DNA of 64,000 nucleotides from Arthrobacter oryzae (GCF_030812315.1 NZ_JAUSSM010000003.1:186001-250000); one strand, 5' to 3'. Shown: positions 42,141-51,782, counted from the stretch's first letter. Notes: generated from the letters alone by a model not told the origin. Translations and numbers: made by a program.

Positions 42141-43181
42141 GAACCCCTCCCCCGTCAGCGCCACAAAGCGGTCTTCCAGGCTGCCCTGCTCCACGGCAAA
42201 CCCGCGGACCCGCACTCCGGCCGCCACCAGGGCGGCCACCACGGCCTCCGGCACCACATCGCCGCCGGCGGGCTCGGCGCCGTCAGGTGGGGCAGCGCCG
42301 TCAGCATGCCCGCCCGGGGCGGCCCGCGCGGCGGTTCCGGCCGGGACGCCCGCCTCTCCAACCGAGGCGGAATACACCAGCGCTCCGTTGCTTCGGCCGC
42401 CCACCGGGGTCATGCCCAGCCGGGCGAAGACGCCCTCGGCGAGGCCGGCGTCGGGCGTTACCAGGCGGATTCGGGCCTTGCCCGCGTCGCGCAGTTCCGG
42501 GAGTGTTCCCTGCGCCACGAGCCGCCCCGCGCTCATCACGGCTGCGTGGGTGCAGATCTGCTCCACTTCGGCGAGCAGGTGGCTCGAGACGAAAACCGTG
42601 GCACCGTCCGCCGCCAGCGACCGCACCAGCGAGCGGACCTCGCGCGTTCCCTGCGGATCGAGGCCGTTGGTCGGTTCGTCGAGCACCAGCAGTTCCCGGG
42701 GCGAGAGGAGCGCGTTGGCGATGCCCAGGCGCTGTTTCATGCCCAAGGAGTACGCGCGGACCTTCTTCCCGGCGGCGTGTGACAGTCCAACGCGTTCCAG
42801 CGCTGCCTCCACCCGGGCACGCCGCGTGGAGGTTGCCGCATAGGGGTCCGCGGCATCGAGGCGCCGAAGATTGGCCGCCCCTGAAAGGAACGGGTAGAAC
42901 GCCGGGCCTTCCACCAGGGCGCCTACCCTAGGCAGGACCTCGTGGAAACGGTCCGGCATCTCCAGCCCCAGCACGCTGACGGAGCCTTCGGTGGCCCCGG
43001 CAAGACCCAGCAGCATTCGGATGGTGGTGGTTTTCCCGGAGCCGTTCGGACCCAGGAAACCAAAAACGGACCCGCTCGGAACGGACAGGTTGACTCCGTC
43101 CACGGCCAGCTGATGGCCGAACCGTTTGCTGAGCCCGCGCGTCTCTATGGCGAGCTCTGTGCCTCGGCCCGCGGCTGTCAC
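42126..43181 (-). CDS. ABC transporter ATP-binding protein (exporter type)
   Basis: 351 residues. Walker A GPNGSGKTT, signature YSLGMKQRLGIANALL and Walker B LLVLDEPTNGLD are intact. A C-terminal region of about 110 residues (after residue 230) includes an Ala/Gly/Pro-rich loop of about 40 residues. The family powers export of antibiotics, lipids or other compounds with ABC-2 permeases. It overlaps the LolA-like gene upstream by four bases and the permease downstream by 11, so the three are one operon. Confidence 0.85.
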   Translation of the reverse strand: MTAAGRGTELAIETRGLSKRFGHQLAVDGVNLSVPSGSVFGFLGPNGSGKTTTIRMLLGLAGATEGSVSVLGLEMPDRFHEVLPRVGALVEGPAFYPFLSGAANLRRLDAADPYAATSTRRARVEAALERVGLSHAAGKKVRAYSLGMKQRLGIANALLSPRELLVLDEPTNGLDPQGTREVRSLVRSLAADGATVFVSSHLLAEVEQICTHAAVMSAGRLVAQGTLPELRDAGKARIRLVTPDAGLAEGVFARLGMTPVGGRSNGALVYSASVGEAGVPAGTAARAAPGGHADGAAPPDGAEPAGGDVVPEAVVAALVAAGVRVRGFAVEQGSLEDRFVALTGEGFDIAQ

Positions 43182-44410
43182 CTCGCGGCAGCAGCGGTCA
43201 GCAGGCGCTCCGCGGGAACGGACCCGGCGAAGACGCGGCCATCATCGGTGAACAGCACATTCACGACGGCGGTGCTGAAGAGCCGTCCGCCAGGCACCGC
43301 AACAGCGGCCTGCTGAAGCAGCGGATCGTTAGACAGCATCGCATCGGCCTCTGCGGACGCCGGGCTGGCAGGGAATTCAACCACGCTCTCCCAGCCGGTA
43401 CCCGTCACCGTGGGCCGCGCGAGGGCGCCGTTGGGATCCCTGTAGTCAGGTGCGACGGCGTCGGGCTCTACGGCGTCCGGCGGAACGGCGTCAGGAGCTA
43501 CGGGGGCTGGATCTTCGGCGTCGGGGACTACGCCGCTTTCCGTTCCGTGTTTAGGCCAGTGCCCTTTCCCCCAGTGTCCTGTCCCGTGGGCCGGGACTTC
43601 AATTTCCTTGACAGTGGCGCCCGGAGGCGGGCTGAAGGCGAACAGGGAAGCGTCCGGCGCTTCGAGCGACAGGCTGGTAAACGCCAGCTTGAACGCCGGC
43701 TCTTCCTGGCCGCGGGCCTTCAGTTCGACACTGAGCGGCAGGCCGCTCTCACCATCGACCGCCACGGCGACCGAACCGATAAGGGTGCCTTCTGTCCGGG
43801 GCGTGATCACCAGGTTGTAGGCAGCCCGGCCGGCAACGTTGACCTCCGGATGCACGGCAACTTCAGTGGTGGGATCGGCGGCGGCAATCAGCCGCCCGGC
43901 CAGTTCCTCCGGCGTCGGCATCACACCGTGCATCCCGGTGTCCCGATGCTTGTAATGGCCGAAATCCTTGGTGTGGCCGGCGTCGGCGGGGAGTGTCAGG
44001 TGCATTGCGGTGTTGTCCTTGGAGCTGTACAACCACACCTGGTCGCCGCTCCGCACCGCGTTGCGTTCAGCGAAGCGGTCCAGCACCTGGACGCGCACGT
44101 TGCTGGGTCCGTCCAGGAAGACCCGTGTGGTGTGCGGGCCGCTCAACAGCTCCAGGACGGAGGCGGCCCCGCCGCTCCCGGATGACGGCCCCGCCTGGGG
44201 CAGTTCCGGAAGGCCAATCCGGGAGGTCTGCTCCAGGGTCCCGGAGAGGGACGGAGCGCTGTGCTGTGCCACCAGGGCCAGCACCTCGGCCGGCGTTTTG
44301 GCGGGCAGCGGGTCCCCTGCGCTTGCAGGCAGCGAGCCGGCCAGCGCAGCGGCGGCAATAACGGCAGGCACGGCAACGGCGGGCATCCACCGCAGCCACT
44401 TTCTGGTCAT
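43178..44410 (-). CDS. Secreted LolA-like/DUF2092-type protein
   Basis: 410 residues with a signal peptide (AVPAVIAAAALAGSLPASA). The fold of LolA/RseB-type lipid carriers is suggested by FLDGPSNVRVQVLDRFAERNAV, DQVWLYSSKDNTAMHLTLP and a beta-sheet-rich continuation to about residue 255. A low-complexity linker (PDAVxPDAV pentapeptides near 295-325) leads to a C-terminal domain ending FTDDGRVFAGSVPAERLL. It heads the exporter operon, so a role in handling a lipid-like exported substrate at the outside of the membrane is plausible but unproven. Confidence 0.75.
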   Translation of the reverse strand: MTRKWLRWMPAVAVPAVIAAAALAGSLPASAGDPLPAKTPAEVLALVAQHSAPSLSGTLEQTSRIGLPELPQAGPSSGSGGAASVLELLSGPHTTRVFLDGPSNVRVQVLDRFAERNAVRSGDQVWLYSSKDNTAMHLTLPADAGHTKDFGHYKHRDTGMHGVMPTPEELAGRLIAAADPTTEVAVHPEVNVAGRAAYNLVITPRTEGTLIGSVAVAVDGESGLPLSVELKARGQEEPAFKLAFTSLSLEAPDASLFAFSPPPGATVKEIEVPAHGTGHWGKGHWPKHGTESGVVPDAEDPAPVAPDAVPPDAVEPDAVAPDYRDPNGALARPTVTGTGWESVVEFPASPASAEADAMLSNDPLLQQAAVAVPGGRLFSTAVVNVLFTDDGRVFAGSVPAERLLTAAAAR

Positions 44411-44545
44411 GACAACTCCGCTCCGACATCGCAGCTTATTGATTCCAGAGTACGCCTCGGGCCCGCCCCGTACACCCCTTGGAACAGCTCCCGGGCTGCC
44501 TGTCCTGTCCTGCCCGATCGGTGGCTGGTGCGTCCAGGCCGCGGT

Positions 44546-47281
44546 TCAGCCTGCTGACGGCGCGACCGTGCCGGCCCCGCCGTCGAGCGTGATGACCTGG
44601 CCGGTGCTGATGGCGGAGGTGGCGTCCGGGACGCCCACGACGGCGGGAATCCCGTATTCCCGGGCGACCACCGCGCCGTGGGAGTTGGGGCCGCCCATTT
44701 CCATCACCAGTCCGCCGGCGGTGAGGAACAGCGGCGTCCAGCCGGGATCCGTTGACGGGGCCACCAGGATTTCTCCCGGTTCCAGCCGGGCGCCGTGCGG
44801 GTCCAGGATGACGCGTGCCTTGGCGGTGACGGTTCCGGCCGAGGCCGGCGTGCCGGACAGGACTCCGGCTGGCCAGGCTCCGGCTGCATTTCCTCCGCGC
44901 GCCTGGAGCGCCTCGGGCTCCGTTCCGTCGGAAAGCAGCACCCGCGGGATGCGGCGGCGGCCCAGTTCGGCGGCGTACGCCTCACGGCGCTCCGCCACAA
45001 GCCCGTGCAGGGACGATCCGGCGAGGCCCCGGTGGGCTTCGGTGAAGTCGAGGAAGAAGATGTCGTCGGCTTCGGCGATGCGGCCGGCGGCGGCGAGCTC
45101 CGCTCCGACGGCCGAGAGCTGTAGGCGCACCGAGGCCAGGCCCTCGACGATGTGGTACTTCGGCAGTTCGCGCAGCCCGGCAAACAGCCTCGTCCGTTTC
45201 AGCGCGCCCCGGACCAGGCGGGCGCGGAGCCGGGCTGCCGGGCCGCCGCGGCTCCCTGCAGCAGCTGTGAGCTGCTCGATCCGGGCCTCCGCCTCGCGGG
45301 CAGCATTGGCGAACTGTCTGTCCGGCGCCAGCGCGGGATCGTCGAGTTTGAGGTAGTTGGCGAGGACGCCAAGGACGTGCCCGGGGTCGTCGGACCAGCG
45401 GGGCATGCCGAGATCGATCTCCGCGACGGCGCGGTGCCCGTACCGGGCGAGGAAGCCCGCCAGCCCGGACTGCACGACGGCGGGCAGCTCACCGGCGCGG
45501 TACCGCGCGGCCAGTTCCGGCGGGGACGACTCCTCAAAGGCTGCAGCGGCTCCGGCGTGCGCACGGATGTCCGTGGCGAGCTGCCACAGGGCAAGGTCCA
45601 TCTCCGTGGTCACGTTGTTGGGCAACCCGCGCAACACAGGCTGCAGTGCACCGGCTTCCACGCCATGCCCGGCCAGCTTCCCTGCGAGGCCCAGCAGCGC
45701 AAACCCCAGCGCGGGCAGCGGGAGCACTGCCGGGACGATCGGGAAGAGCTCCTCGCCGAGGATGCGTTCGGCGTGGTTCAGCCGTTCCGCGGCAGTGGCT
45801 TTGGCCGGGACGACGAGGGCAGCCCTGAGTCGCTCGCCGAAACCATCCACGCGCCGGAGCGCCGCTTCTGGGCGGAACAGTGCCCGGAGCAGGGTCTCCG
45901 GAATCCGGGCCTTTGCAGCCAGCGGGCCGACGTGCCGGAGGAGCCGCCAGGGGGTCCTGAGCGTCACGGAGAACCGGGGATCGGCAAAGAGTCCGCGCAG
46001 GACGGCGGCGGATCGGGCTTCCATGATGTCGAAGACGCGGGGCACGATCGCACGGCCCACGCTGCTGCGGACAACGGGGGTGGTGTCGAAGAAGAGGCGG
46101 TATCCTGCCTGCCGGAACGGGGCCGGACCGTTGCGGGGCACCGGCACGTCAAAACCGGCCGCGCGTGCAATGGAGGACGCAATCAGTTTGAGGCCGGCCG
46201 TGCCCATCGGCGTGAGCGGCCTGGTCAGGCCCTGGGCGAGGCTGAAGCAGAGGTAGACGCGCGTCCCCTCCCGCTCCGGCAGGTCGGGACGGGGGTCCGG
46301 AAGCGGGTACAGCGTGGTGATGGGCCGGGACTGCGTCAGCCAGAGCTTGTCCGCACCGTCGATGGCCCATTCGATGTCCTGGGGGGCACGGTAGTGCCGC
46401 TCCACGCGGCTGCCCAGCGCAGCCAGCGCCCGGATCTGGACATCGCTCAAGGAGGGGGCGGAGTCCGGCGCCAGCGTGACCCGCTCGGTGCCGCCTCCCG
46501 GGACCGGACGGATGGCGATCCCCTTGTCCCCCGGCCGCCGTTCCCGGATCTCCTTCGAGTCCGTATCCACGACGAAGTGGTCAGGGTTCACCGCACCGGA
46601 AACCACTGCCTCGCCCAGCCCCGGGCTGGCATCGATCACGGCTTCATGGCGCCTGCCTGTCACCGGGTTCGCAGTGAACAGGACCCCGGCCACGGCAGCA
46701 TCCACCATGCGCTGGACCACCACTGCGAGCGCCACCGTTGAGGGGCTGATCCCGTGCGTGGCCCGGTAGCTCACCGCCCGGTCGGTCCACAGCGAAGCCC
46801 AGCACTGACGGACCGCGGCCAGCACGGCGTCGGCGCCCACTACGTTGAGGTACGTGTCCTGCTGCCCGGCGAAGCTCGCAAAGGGAAGGTCCTCGGCCGT
46901 CGCCGACGACCTTACGGCCACCGGAACGTCGGTCCCCAGCGCGGCATAGGATTCGCGGACTGCATCGGCAATCTCGGGCGGAATCTCCACCCCAAGGATG
47001 AGTTCACGCGCCCGGGCCGCAAGCCCGGCCTGAGCCCCAAGGTCATTGGTCCCGGTGGCTGCCAGTGCGGCGTGCACCTCTTCGAGTCCCGCGGGCCGCA
47101 CCGCCCTCCGGTACGCGTCCGTGGTCAGGCAGAACCCGGGCGGAACGGGGAGCCCGGCACCGGTGGTTTCACCGAGGTTGGCGGCCTTGCCTCCCACTCG
47201 CGGCAGCATTCCGGCGTTGATCAGCTCCAAACCCAGGACCAGGCCATCCGCCGGCACATCAGGGGTGTTGACCTGGTTCAC
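44546..47281 (-). CDS. PEP-synthase-like phosphotransferase, rifampicin phosphotransferase (Rph) architecture
   Basis: 911 residues. The N-terminal third is a PPDK/PEP-synthase ATP-grasp domain (GGKAANLGETTGAGLPVPPGF, VAVRSSATAEDLPFASFAGQQ, GEAVVSGAVNPDHFVV). A middle region of about 430 helical residues follows, then the swivelling phosphohistidine domain with His868 in GGPNSHGAVVAREYGIP. It ends at residue 911, so the PEP/pyruvate-binding barrel of true PEP synthase is missing. ATP-grasp, middle domain, terminal His domain is the order of rifampicin phosphotransferases, which inactivate rifamycins with ATP. No rifamycin-associated upstream element is recognised, so the substrate remains open. 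Confidence 0.7.
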   Translation of the reverse strand: MNQVNTPDVPADGLVLGLELINAGMLPRVGGKAANLGETTGAGLPVPPGFCLTTDAYRRAVRPAGLEEVHAALAATGTNDLGAQAGLAARARELILGVEIPPEIADAVRESYAALGTDVPVAVRSSATAEDLPFASFAGQQDTYLNVVGADAVLAAVRQCWASLWTDRAVSYRATHGISPSTVALAVVVQRMVDAAVAGVLFTANPVTGRRHEAVIDASPGLGEAVVSGAVNPDHFVVDTDSKEIRERRPGDKGIAIRPVPGGGTERVTLAPDSAPSLSDVQIRALAALGSRVERHYRAPQDIEWAIDGADKLWLTQSRPITTLYPLPDPRPDLPEREGTRVYLCFSLAQGLTRPLTPMGTAGLKLIASSIARAAGFDVPVPRNGPAPFRQAGYRLFFDTTPVVRSSVGRAIVPRVFDIMEARSAAVLRGLFADPRFSVTLRTPWRLLRHVGPLAAKARIPETLLRALFRPEAALRRVDGFGERLRAALVVPAKATAAERLNHAERILGEELFPIVPAVLPLPALGFALLGLAGKLAGHGVEAGALQPVLRGLPNNVTTEMDLALWQLATDIRAHAGAAAAFEESSPPELAARYRAGELPAVVQSGLAGFLARYGHRAVAEIDLGMPRWSDDPGHVLGVLANYLKLDDPALAPDRQFANAAREAEARIEQLTAAAGSRGGPAARLRARLVRGALKRTRLFAGLRELPKYHIVEGLASVRLQLSAVGAELAAAGRIAEADDIFFLDFTEAHRGLAGSSLHGLVAERREAYAAELGRRRIPRVLLSDGTEPEALQARGGNAAGAWPAGVLSGTPASAGTVTAKARVILDPHGARLEPGEILVAPSTDPGWTPLFLTAGGLVMEMGGPNSHGAVVAREYGIPAVVGVPDATSAISTGQVITLDGGAGTVAPSAG

Positions 47282-47378
47282 CGCTGGCCTCCTGGTGTCG
47301 CTGGGCGGACGGACTGGGAAGTCCGGCTAGGCAGTCTCGATGGGAAGGCCGGCGAGGCCGTCCGGATAGGAAGGCGGG

Positions 47379-48410
47379 TTAGGCCGCGCCGAGCATGGGC
47401 CCGAAGCTGGCACGGTCGGCAAGCCGCGGATCGTCCCTGTCCGGAACCACCAGCACCGGCCCCTTGGCATGATGAAGGATGCCGTCCGACGTCGACCCCA
47501 GCAGCATTCCCGTGAAGCCGCCGCGGCCGCGGGTTCCCACGACCACCAGCTCCACGTGCCTGCTGGCGTCAACCAGCACGTCGACAGGCGAGCCGTCCAC
47601 GAGCTGCGTTTCCACGGTCAGCTTGGGATAGTGGCTCTTCAGCCAGGCCACACCGGCGTCGAGCTGGACGCGGATGTCCGCGAACAGCGCTTCCCTGTCC
47701 ATGGGCGCCGGGACCCATGCCAGCGAACCGCTGTATTGCGGCACGGCACAGACCACCCGAAGGGGCGCGCCGAGCCGTTCGGCCTGGTCCGCAGCTTCCA
47801 GCACAGCCACGCGGGCCTGCTCGGAGCCGTCAACGCCTACCACTACTACGTGTTCCACCGGCTGGCGGCCGGACTTGGCCTGCTCGGCCTTGACGTGTTT
47901 GTCGTCCGTGGTTTCGCCGAGGCGGTCGGCACAGATCAGCGGCACAGTAACAGTGGGGCACTTGGCGTGTGCCGGCAGGGCGCTGCTGACCGAGCCCAGG
48001 AGCCTGCCCACGAAGCCGCCCCTGCCGCGGGTGCCGAACACCAGAAGTTCAGCGGATTCGGACATCTCCAGCAGCACCCCTGAGGCGTCGCCGTTCTCTA
48101 CTGAAGCGTCAACGTCAATGTCATAGGGAGCCACTTTGTCCATGGCCTGCTTGAGGATGGCTTCGGCGCCTTCGCGGATCACCGAGTCATCGACGGTGGC
48201 GTAGCCGCCGTCCAGGCCCGACGCCGCGAAAATCGGCACGGAGTAGGCAGTCACGATGTGAAGCGGGCGGCGGCGCCGTTCGGCTTCCCGGGCGGCCCAT
48301 ACGAGTGCGCACTGGCTATGGTCGGAACCGTCCACGCCCACAACGATCCCTTCGGGGGCGGCAGAACCGCCGTCGTCATCCCTTGACGGGTGCACCTGAT
48401 CTCGGCCCAT
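47379..48410 (-). CDS. Universal stress protein with two Usp domains
   Basis: 343 residues from ATG at 48410 with GAGGAGG upstream; the frame opens further back without support. Two Usp domains are present: the first at about 20-165 (VVGVDGSDHSQCALVWAAREAE to GTRGRGGFVGRLLGSVS) and the second at about 190-340 (VVVGVDGSEQARVAVLEAADQAE to GTRGRGGFTGMLLGSTSDGIL). Both retain the ATP-binding GxxG-x9-G(S/T) motif. Relatives such as mycobacterial double-Usp proteins bind ATP and act in dormancy or stress. It is apparently transcribed alone. Confidence 0.87.
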   Translation of the reverse strand: MGRDQVHPSRDDDGGSAAPEGIVVGVDGSDHSQCALVWAAREAERRRRPLHIVTAYSVPIFAASGLDGGYATVDDSVIREGAEAILKQAMDKVAPYDIDVDASVENGDASGVLLEMSESAELLVFGTRGRGGFVGRLLGSVSSALPAHAKCPTVTVPLICADRLGETTDDKHVKAEQAKSGRQPVEHVVVVGVDGSEQARVAVLEAADQAERLGAPLRVVCAVPQYSGSLAWVPAPMDREALFADIRVQLDAGVAWLKSHYPKLTVETQLVDGSPVDVLVDASRHVELVVVGTRGRGGFTGMLLGSTSDGILHHAKGPVLVVPDRDDPRLADRASFGPMLGAA

Positions 48411-48857
48411 GGGGTCCGCCTCCTCGCGATACTGCCTGATGTTGCCGCTATTCTGCCAGAAGTCTCCGCCCGCGGGGTGCACCGGGAGCCAGGTACTGCT
48501 GTTGGCTGAAAATCAGCTCTCTCTGATAACTATTCTCGGTTGCTGAACGGTAAGCAAGCGCCCCCAATCCGCCGCCTGGCCGGGCCTGTGACCCCGAGCT
48601 TGCTCCCACTTTTTACAGCGCGGAAACATAGAGATCCCACCTCCGATGTCGAAAATTACAGGTGTGAGATTGTTGGGGTAGCCAATGTCCGGCAAGGGCT
48701 ATCCAGAGGTCGAAAAGTTCTGTAGTGTCGAGGCGTTGCGAATCTGAGATCTGTGTTTCAGAACACAATCCAGCTTCATGCGCGGCGGCCGGACTTTGGG
48801 GGTTACGGAAAGTGCAGGAGGGATCTGCACAGTGAACCATTCGAGGAGGAACCAGCA
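48411..48857. other. 447-base intergenic region between divergent genes
   Basis: No frame here looks coding. The stretch from 48480 to 48780 is lower in GC than its surroundings, contains a small hairpin GCTGAAAATCAGC near 48506 and the octamer GTCGAAAA twice (48648 and 48709). It presumably holds the promoters of the Usp gene and of the FAD-fold gene, whose ribosome site GAGGAGGA lies at 48843-48850. Confidence 0.5.
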
Positions 48858-49499
48858 GTGTCGAGCATGCCAATTTGTGGCGGGACCGAGCAGACCACCA
48901 CGGTGATCATCGGCTCAGGGCTGCCGGGCCTGGCGATTGCCAGTGAGCTCCGGCGGCGCGGCGTGGATTCCATCACCGTGGATGCGCTCGAAACCCTGGG
49001 CGGCATCCAATCCGCCAATACCGTCTCGCTGCCCCGCTGTGACGCGCCGAATTCAGCCACCATGCAGGAGCGCAACGAAATCCTCCGGCATCTGCGGAAC
49101 TACGCCAGCAGCCACAACCTGGACATCCGCAATAACACCCGGGCCGTTCAACTGAACCTGCTGGGCACCGGGCTCTCCGAGCCGTCCACGCATCAGTGGG
49201 CCGTCCACACGCCGGACGGCGTCCTTTTGGCCCACCACATTGTCCTGACCCGCGGTGCGCACAGCCAGCTGCGCCGCATGCTTGCCGACCTGGGGCTGGC
49301 CCTCGGGCAGAACCTGGCGACCGCCATGCGTGCCATCGGCATTTACCTGGTCGGGGTTGGTGAGCTCATCACCCCCACGCCAAAGGAAGTTCTCCGCCAG
49401 GCAAAGGTTGTTGGGCAGGCGATTTCCGCCAAGGTGTATCCGGACAGTGTTCCGTCAGTGCTCACGGGAAGCTTCGCCGCGCTGCGGGCACCGGCCTAG
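48858..49499 (+). CDS. Small FAD/NAD-binding Rossmann protein (truncated oxidoreductase-like)
   Basis: 213 residues from GTG at 48858, chosen for the strong GAGGAGGA seven bases upstream. The nucleotide-binding motif VIIGSGLPGLAIASELRRRG with acidic VDALE after it is close to FAD-dependent oxidoreductases. A middle helical part (QERNEILRHLRNYASSH) and a segment like HTPDGVLLAHHIVLTRG match the beta-sheet part of monooxygenase-type FAD proteins. The NADPH domain and most of the substrate domain are absent, half the usual length. It may bind a dinucleotide without being a standard enzyme; function is unknown. Confidence 0.65.
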   Translation: MSSMPICGGTEQTTTVIIGSGLPGLAIASELRRRGVDSITVDALETLGGIQSANTVSLPRCDAPNSATMQERNEILRHLRNYASSHNLDIRNNTRAVQLNLLGTGLSEPSTHQWAVHTPDGVLLAHHIVLTRGAHSQLRRMLADLGLALGQNLATAMRAIGIYLVGVGELITPTPKEVLRQAKVVGQAISAKVYPDSVPSVLTGSFAALRAPA

Positions 49500-49539
49500 A
49501 TGGCGCAGCCCACCTAGACCCGGAATCACCCGGCCCAAC

Positions 49540-50178
49540 TCACTGCTCCTCGCCGTCGTCGCCGTCGGGGGTCTTGAGGTTGTGTCGTGCCAGCACAGCC
49601 AGCGCTACGAGGATGCCCAGGGCGGTCCCGGCGAAGAGCACCAGGCTCCACGGGAACGGCTCGGATGCGTCCGGCGCCGGCTCCGGCGACGTCGTGGTGC
49701 CGGGCTCGGGCGTGCCCGCCGTGGGGGCCTGTGCCGGTGTTGTGCTGCCGGCCGTCGGACCCGCAGTCCCCGTGCCTGTAGTCCCGGGGACAGCCGCTCC
49801 GGCGGTCGCCGTAAACGTAAAGGTGCCCTCGATCGGGTGCGAATCAGAACTGACCACGCGCCACACCACGGTGAACTGCCCGGCCGGAGCACCGGCCCGG
49901 AGTTTCTGCGAAGCCACGTTGTCCACGATCTCCACGGGGCCCTCTGCCCAGTTGGTGCCCGCCGCATCATTCACCCGGATCTGTGATCCCAGCGCGAGCG
50001 GGTCGTTGTTGAACGTGACCGTCACCTTCTCCGGAGGGGTAGCCACGGTGGCTCCCTGGGCCGGGCTGCTGGATTCGGCGGCGTCATGGGCTGAGGCGGG
50101 CGCCGCTGCAAACAGCACGGCGGCCGCGAAAAACAGTGCCCCAAGAAGGGCGCTCAGCAGGTGGCGGATGGGACGCAT
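49540..50178 (-). CDS. copC: CopC-domain copper-binding protein with C-terminal membrane anchor
   Basis: 212 residues. The signal peptide ends at ASA (residue 30), leaving His31 as the mature N-terminus, the copper ligand of CopC proteins. The CopC domain (AHDAAESSSPAQGATVATPPEKVTV split here by motif AxxSSPA, then VSSDSHPIEGTFTF with a second His) covers about 31-125. A Thr/Pro/Ala linker and one membrane helix (SLVLFAGTALGILVALAVLA) end the protein. Copper handling outside the membrane is expected. No CopD gene is adjacent, so it stands alone. Confidence 0.82.
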   Translation of the reverse strand: MRPIRHLLSALLGALFFAAAVLFAAAPASAHDAAESSSPAQGATVATPPEKVTVTFNNDPLALGSQIRVNDAAGTNWAEGPVEIVDNVASQKLRAGAPAGQFTVVWRVVSSDSHPIEGTFTFTATAGAAVPGTTGTGTAGPTAGSTTPAQAPTAGTPEPGTTTSPEPAPDASEPFPWSLVLFAGTALGILVALAVLARHNLKTPDGDDGEEQ

Positions 50179-50289
50179 TGGGGGCTACTCCTGTGTGTTG
50201 GCTTCCTTACAGACTAGGCGAAATCACGGGGTCGGGAGCCGCCAACCTACTAGGATTCAAGTAATCCCCAACACTCTCCCGGAGGACTA

Positions 50290-51735
50290 ATGCTTAAGCA
50301 GGGCTCTGCACTGGACCGGTACTTCAAAATATCCGAGCGGGGGTCCAACTTCTCCCGGGAGATCCGCGGCGGCTTTGCCACGTTTTTCGCCATGAGCTAC
50401 ATCGTGGTGCTGAATCCGCTGATCCTCTCCGTGGCCGACTCCAGCGGCGCAACCCTGGGCTTCCCGGCCGTCGCAGCCGTCACCGCATTTGTGGCAGGCA
50501 TCCTGACCATCCTCATGGGCGCCTGGGCCAAGCACCCGTTCGCCATGGCCACCGGGCTGGGCGTCAACGCGTTCGTGGCCGTGACAGTCGCAACGAATCC
50601 GGGCCTGACCTGGCCGGACATGATGGGGCTCGTGGTCCTCTCCGGCGTCACCATGCTGATCCTCGTCCTCACCGGGTTCCGCACCGCGGTGTTCAAAGCC
50701 GTTCCGGACGGGCTCAAAACGGCCATCGTGGTGGGCATCGGCCTGTTCATCGCCCTGATCGGCCTGGTCAACGCAGGCTTTGTCCGCCGCATCCCGGATG
50801 CCGCCGGCACCACGGTACCGGTGGGCCTTGGCTTCGACGGCAAGCTCCTGGGCTGGCCCACCCTCGTGTTTGTGTTCGGCCTGATCCTGACCATTGCCCT
50901 GGTGGTCAGGAAGGTCAAGGGCGCCATCCTGATCGGCATCGTGGCCGCCACCGTGCTCGCGGTGATCCTGGAATTCACCCTGCACATCGGCCCGAGCATC
51001 GCCCCGGGCAAACCCTTCAACCCGCAGGGCTGGTCCCTGGTGGCCCCGACTTTTACGGAGTGGGCCGCACCCGACCTGTCTCTGATCGGCAAGGCCAACC
51101 CCATCGGCGCCTTCGAACACCTGGGCTTCGTGGCGGCAACGCTGCTGGCGTTCGTGATCCTGCTGAGCATCTTCTTCGACGCCATGGGCTCCATGGTGGG
51201 CCTGGCCAACGAGGCCGGAACCGTGGACAAGGACGGCAACATCCCCGACGTGGACCGCGTGCTGCAGGTCGACGCTCTCGGTGCCATCGTGGGTGGCGGC
51301 GCGTCCGTCTCCTCCAACCAGATCTACGTAGAATCCGGTGCCGGCATCGGCGAAGGCGCACGCACCGGCCTGGCGTCGATCGTCACCGGCCTGCTGTTCC
51401 TCGTGGCCATGTTCTTCACCCCGCTGATCAACCTGGTGCCGTTCGAGGCCGTAGCCCCGGCGCTTGTCGTGGTGGGCTTCCTGATGGTCTCCCAAGTGGG
51501 CAAGATCGACTGGCAGGACTGGGGCATCGGGATTCCCGCGTTCCTCACCTTCAGCCTGATGCCGTTCACCTACTCGATCGCCAACGGCCTGGGCGCCGGG
51601 TTCATCGCCTACGTCCTGATCCGCACCGTCCAGGGCCGCGTGCGCGACGTCCACCCGCTCATGTGGGCCGTGGCCGCCGCGTTCCTGCTCTTCTTCGCCG
51701 TCGGCCCCATCGAGCAGGCTCTGGGCATCCACTAG
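50290..51735 (+). CDS. NCS2-family purine permease (adenine/guanine/hypoxanthine, AzgA-like)
   Basis: 481 residues with about 12-14 membrane segments. The start FKISERGSNFSREIRGGFATFFAMSYIVVLNP, the segment GLGVNAFVAVTVA and the later ILLSIFFDAMGSMVGLANEAG are characteristic of AzgA-type purine:proton symporters. Length fits the family. GGAGGA lies upstream of the ATG. A terminator hairpin follows, so it is transcribed alone. Purine specificity is by family; uptake of adenine, guanine or hypoxanthine cannot be resolved. Confidence 0.87.
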   Translation: MLKQGSALDRYFKISERGSNFSREIRGGFATFFAMSYIVVLNPLILSVADSSGATLGFPAVAAVTAFVAGILTILMGAWAKHPFAMATGLGVNAFVAVTVATNPGLTWPDMMGLVVLSGVTMLILVLTGFRTAVFKAVPDGLKTAIVVGIGLFIALIGLVNAGFVRRIPDAAGTTVPVGLGFDGKLLGWPTLVFVFGLILTIALVVRKVKGAILIGIVAATVLAVILEFTLHIGPSIAPGKPFNPQGWSLVAPTFTEWAAPDLSLIGKANPIGAFEHLGFVAATLLAFVILLSIFFDAMGSMVGLANEAGTVDKDGNIPDVDRVLQVDALGAIVGGGASVSSNQIYVESGAGIGEGARTGLASIVTGLLFLVAMFFTPLINLVPFEAVAPALVVVGFLMVSQVGKIDWQDWGIGIPAFLTFSLMPFTYSIANGLGAGFIAYVLIRTVQGRVRDVHPLMWAVAAAFLLFFAVGPIEQALGIH

Positions 51736-51756
51736 CGTCCCCACCGGCGGCGTTGG

Positions 51757-51782
51757 GGGCTGTCCGGGATTTGGGACAGCCC
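51757..51782 (+). terminator. Stem-loop after the purine permease gene
   Basis: GGGCTGTCC pairs with GGACAGCCC around an eight-base loop, 22 bases after the stop codon. No T-run follows. Confidence 0.6.

Noticed and set aside
46990..47378. Rifamycin-associated element upstream of the Rph-like gene
   Set aside because: I looked for the known inverted-repeat type element around the start and saw nothing close to it.
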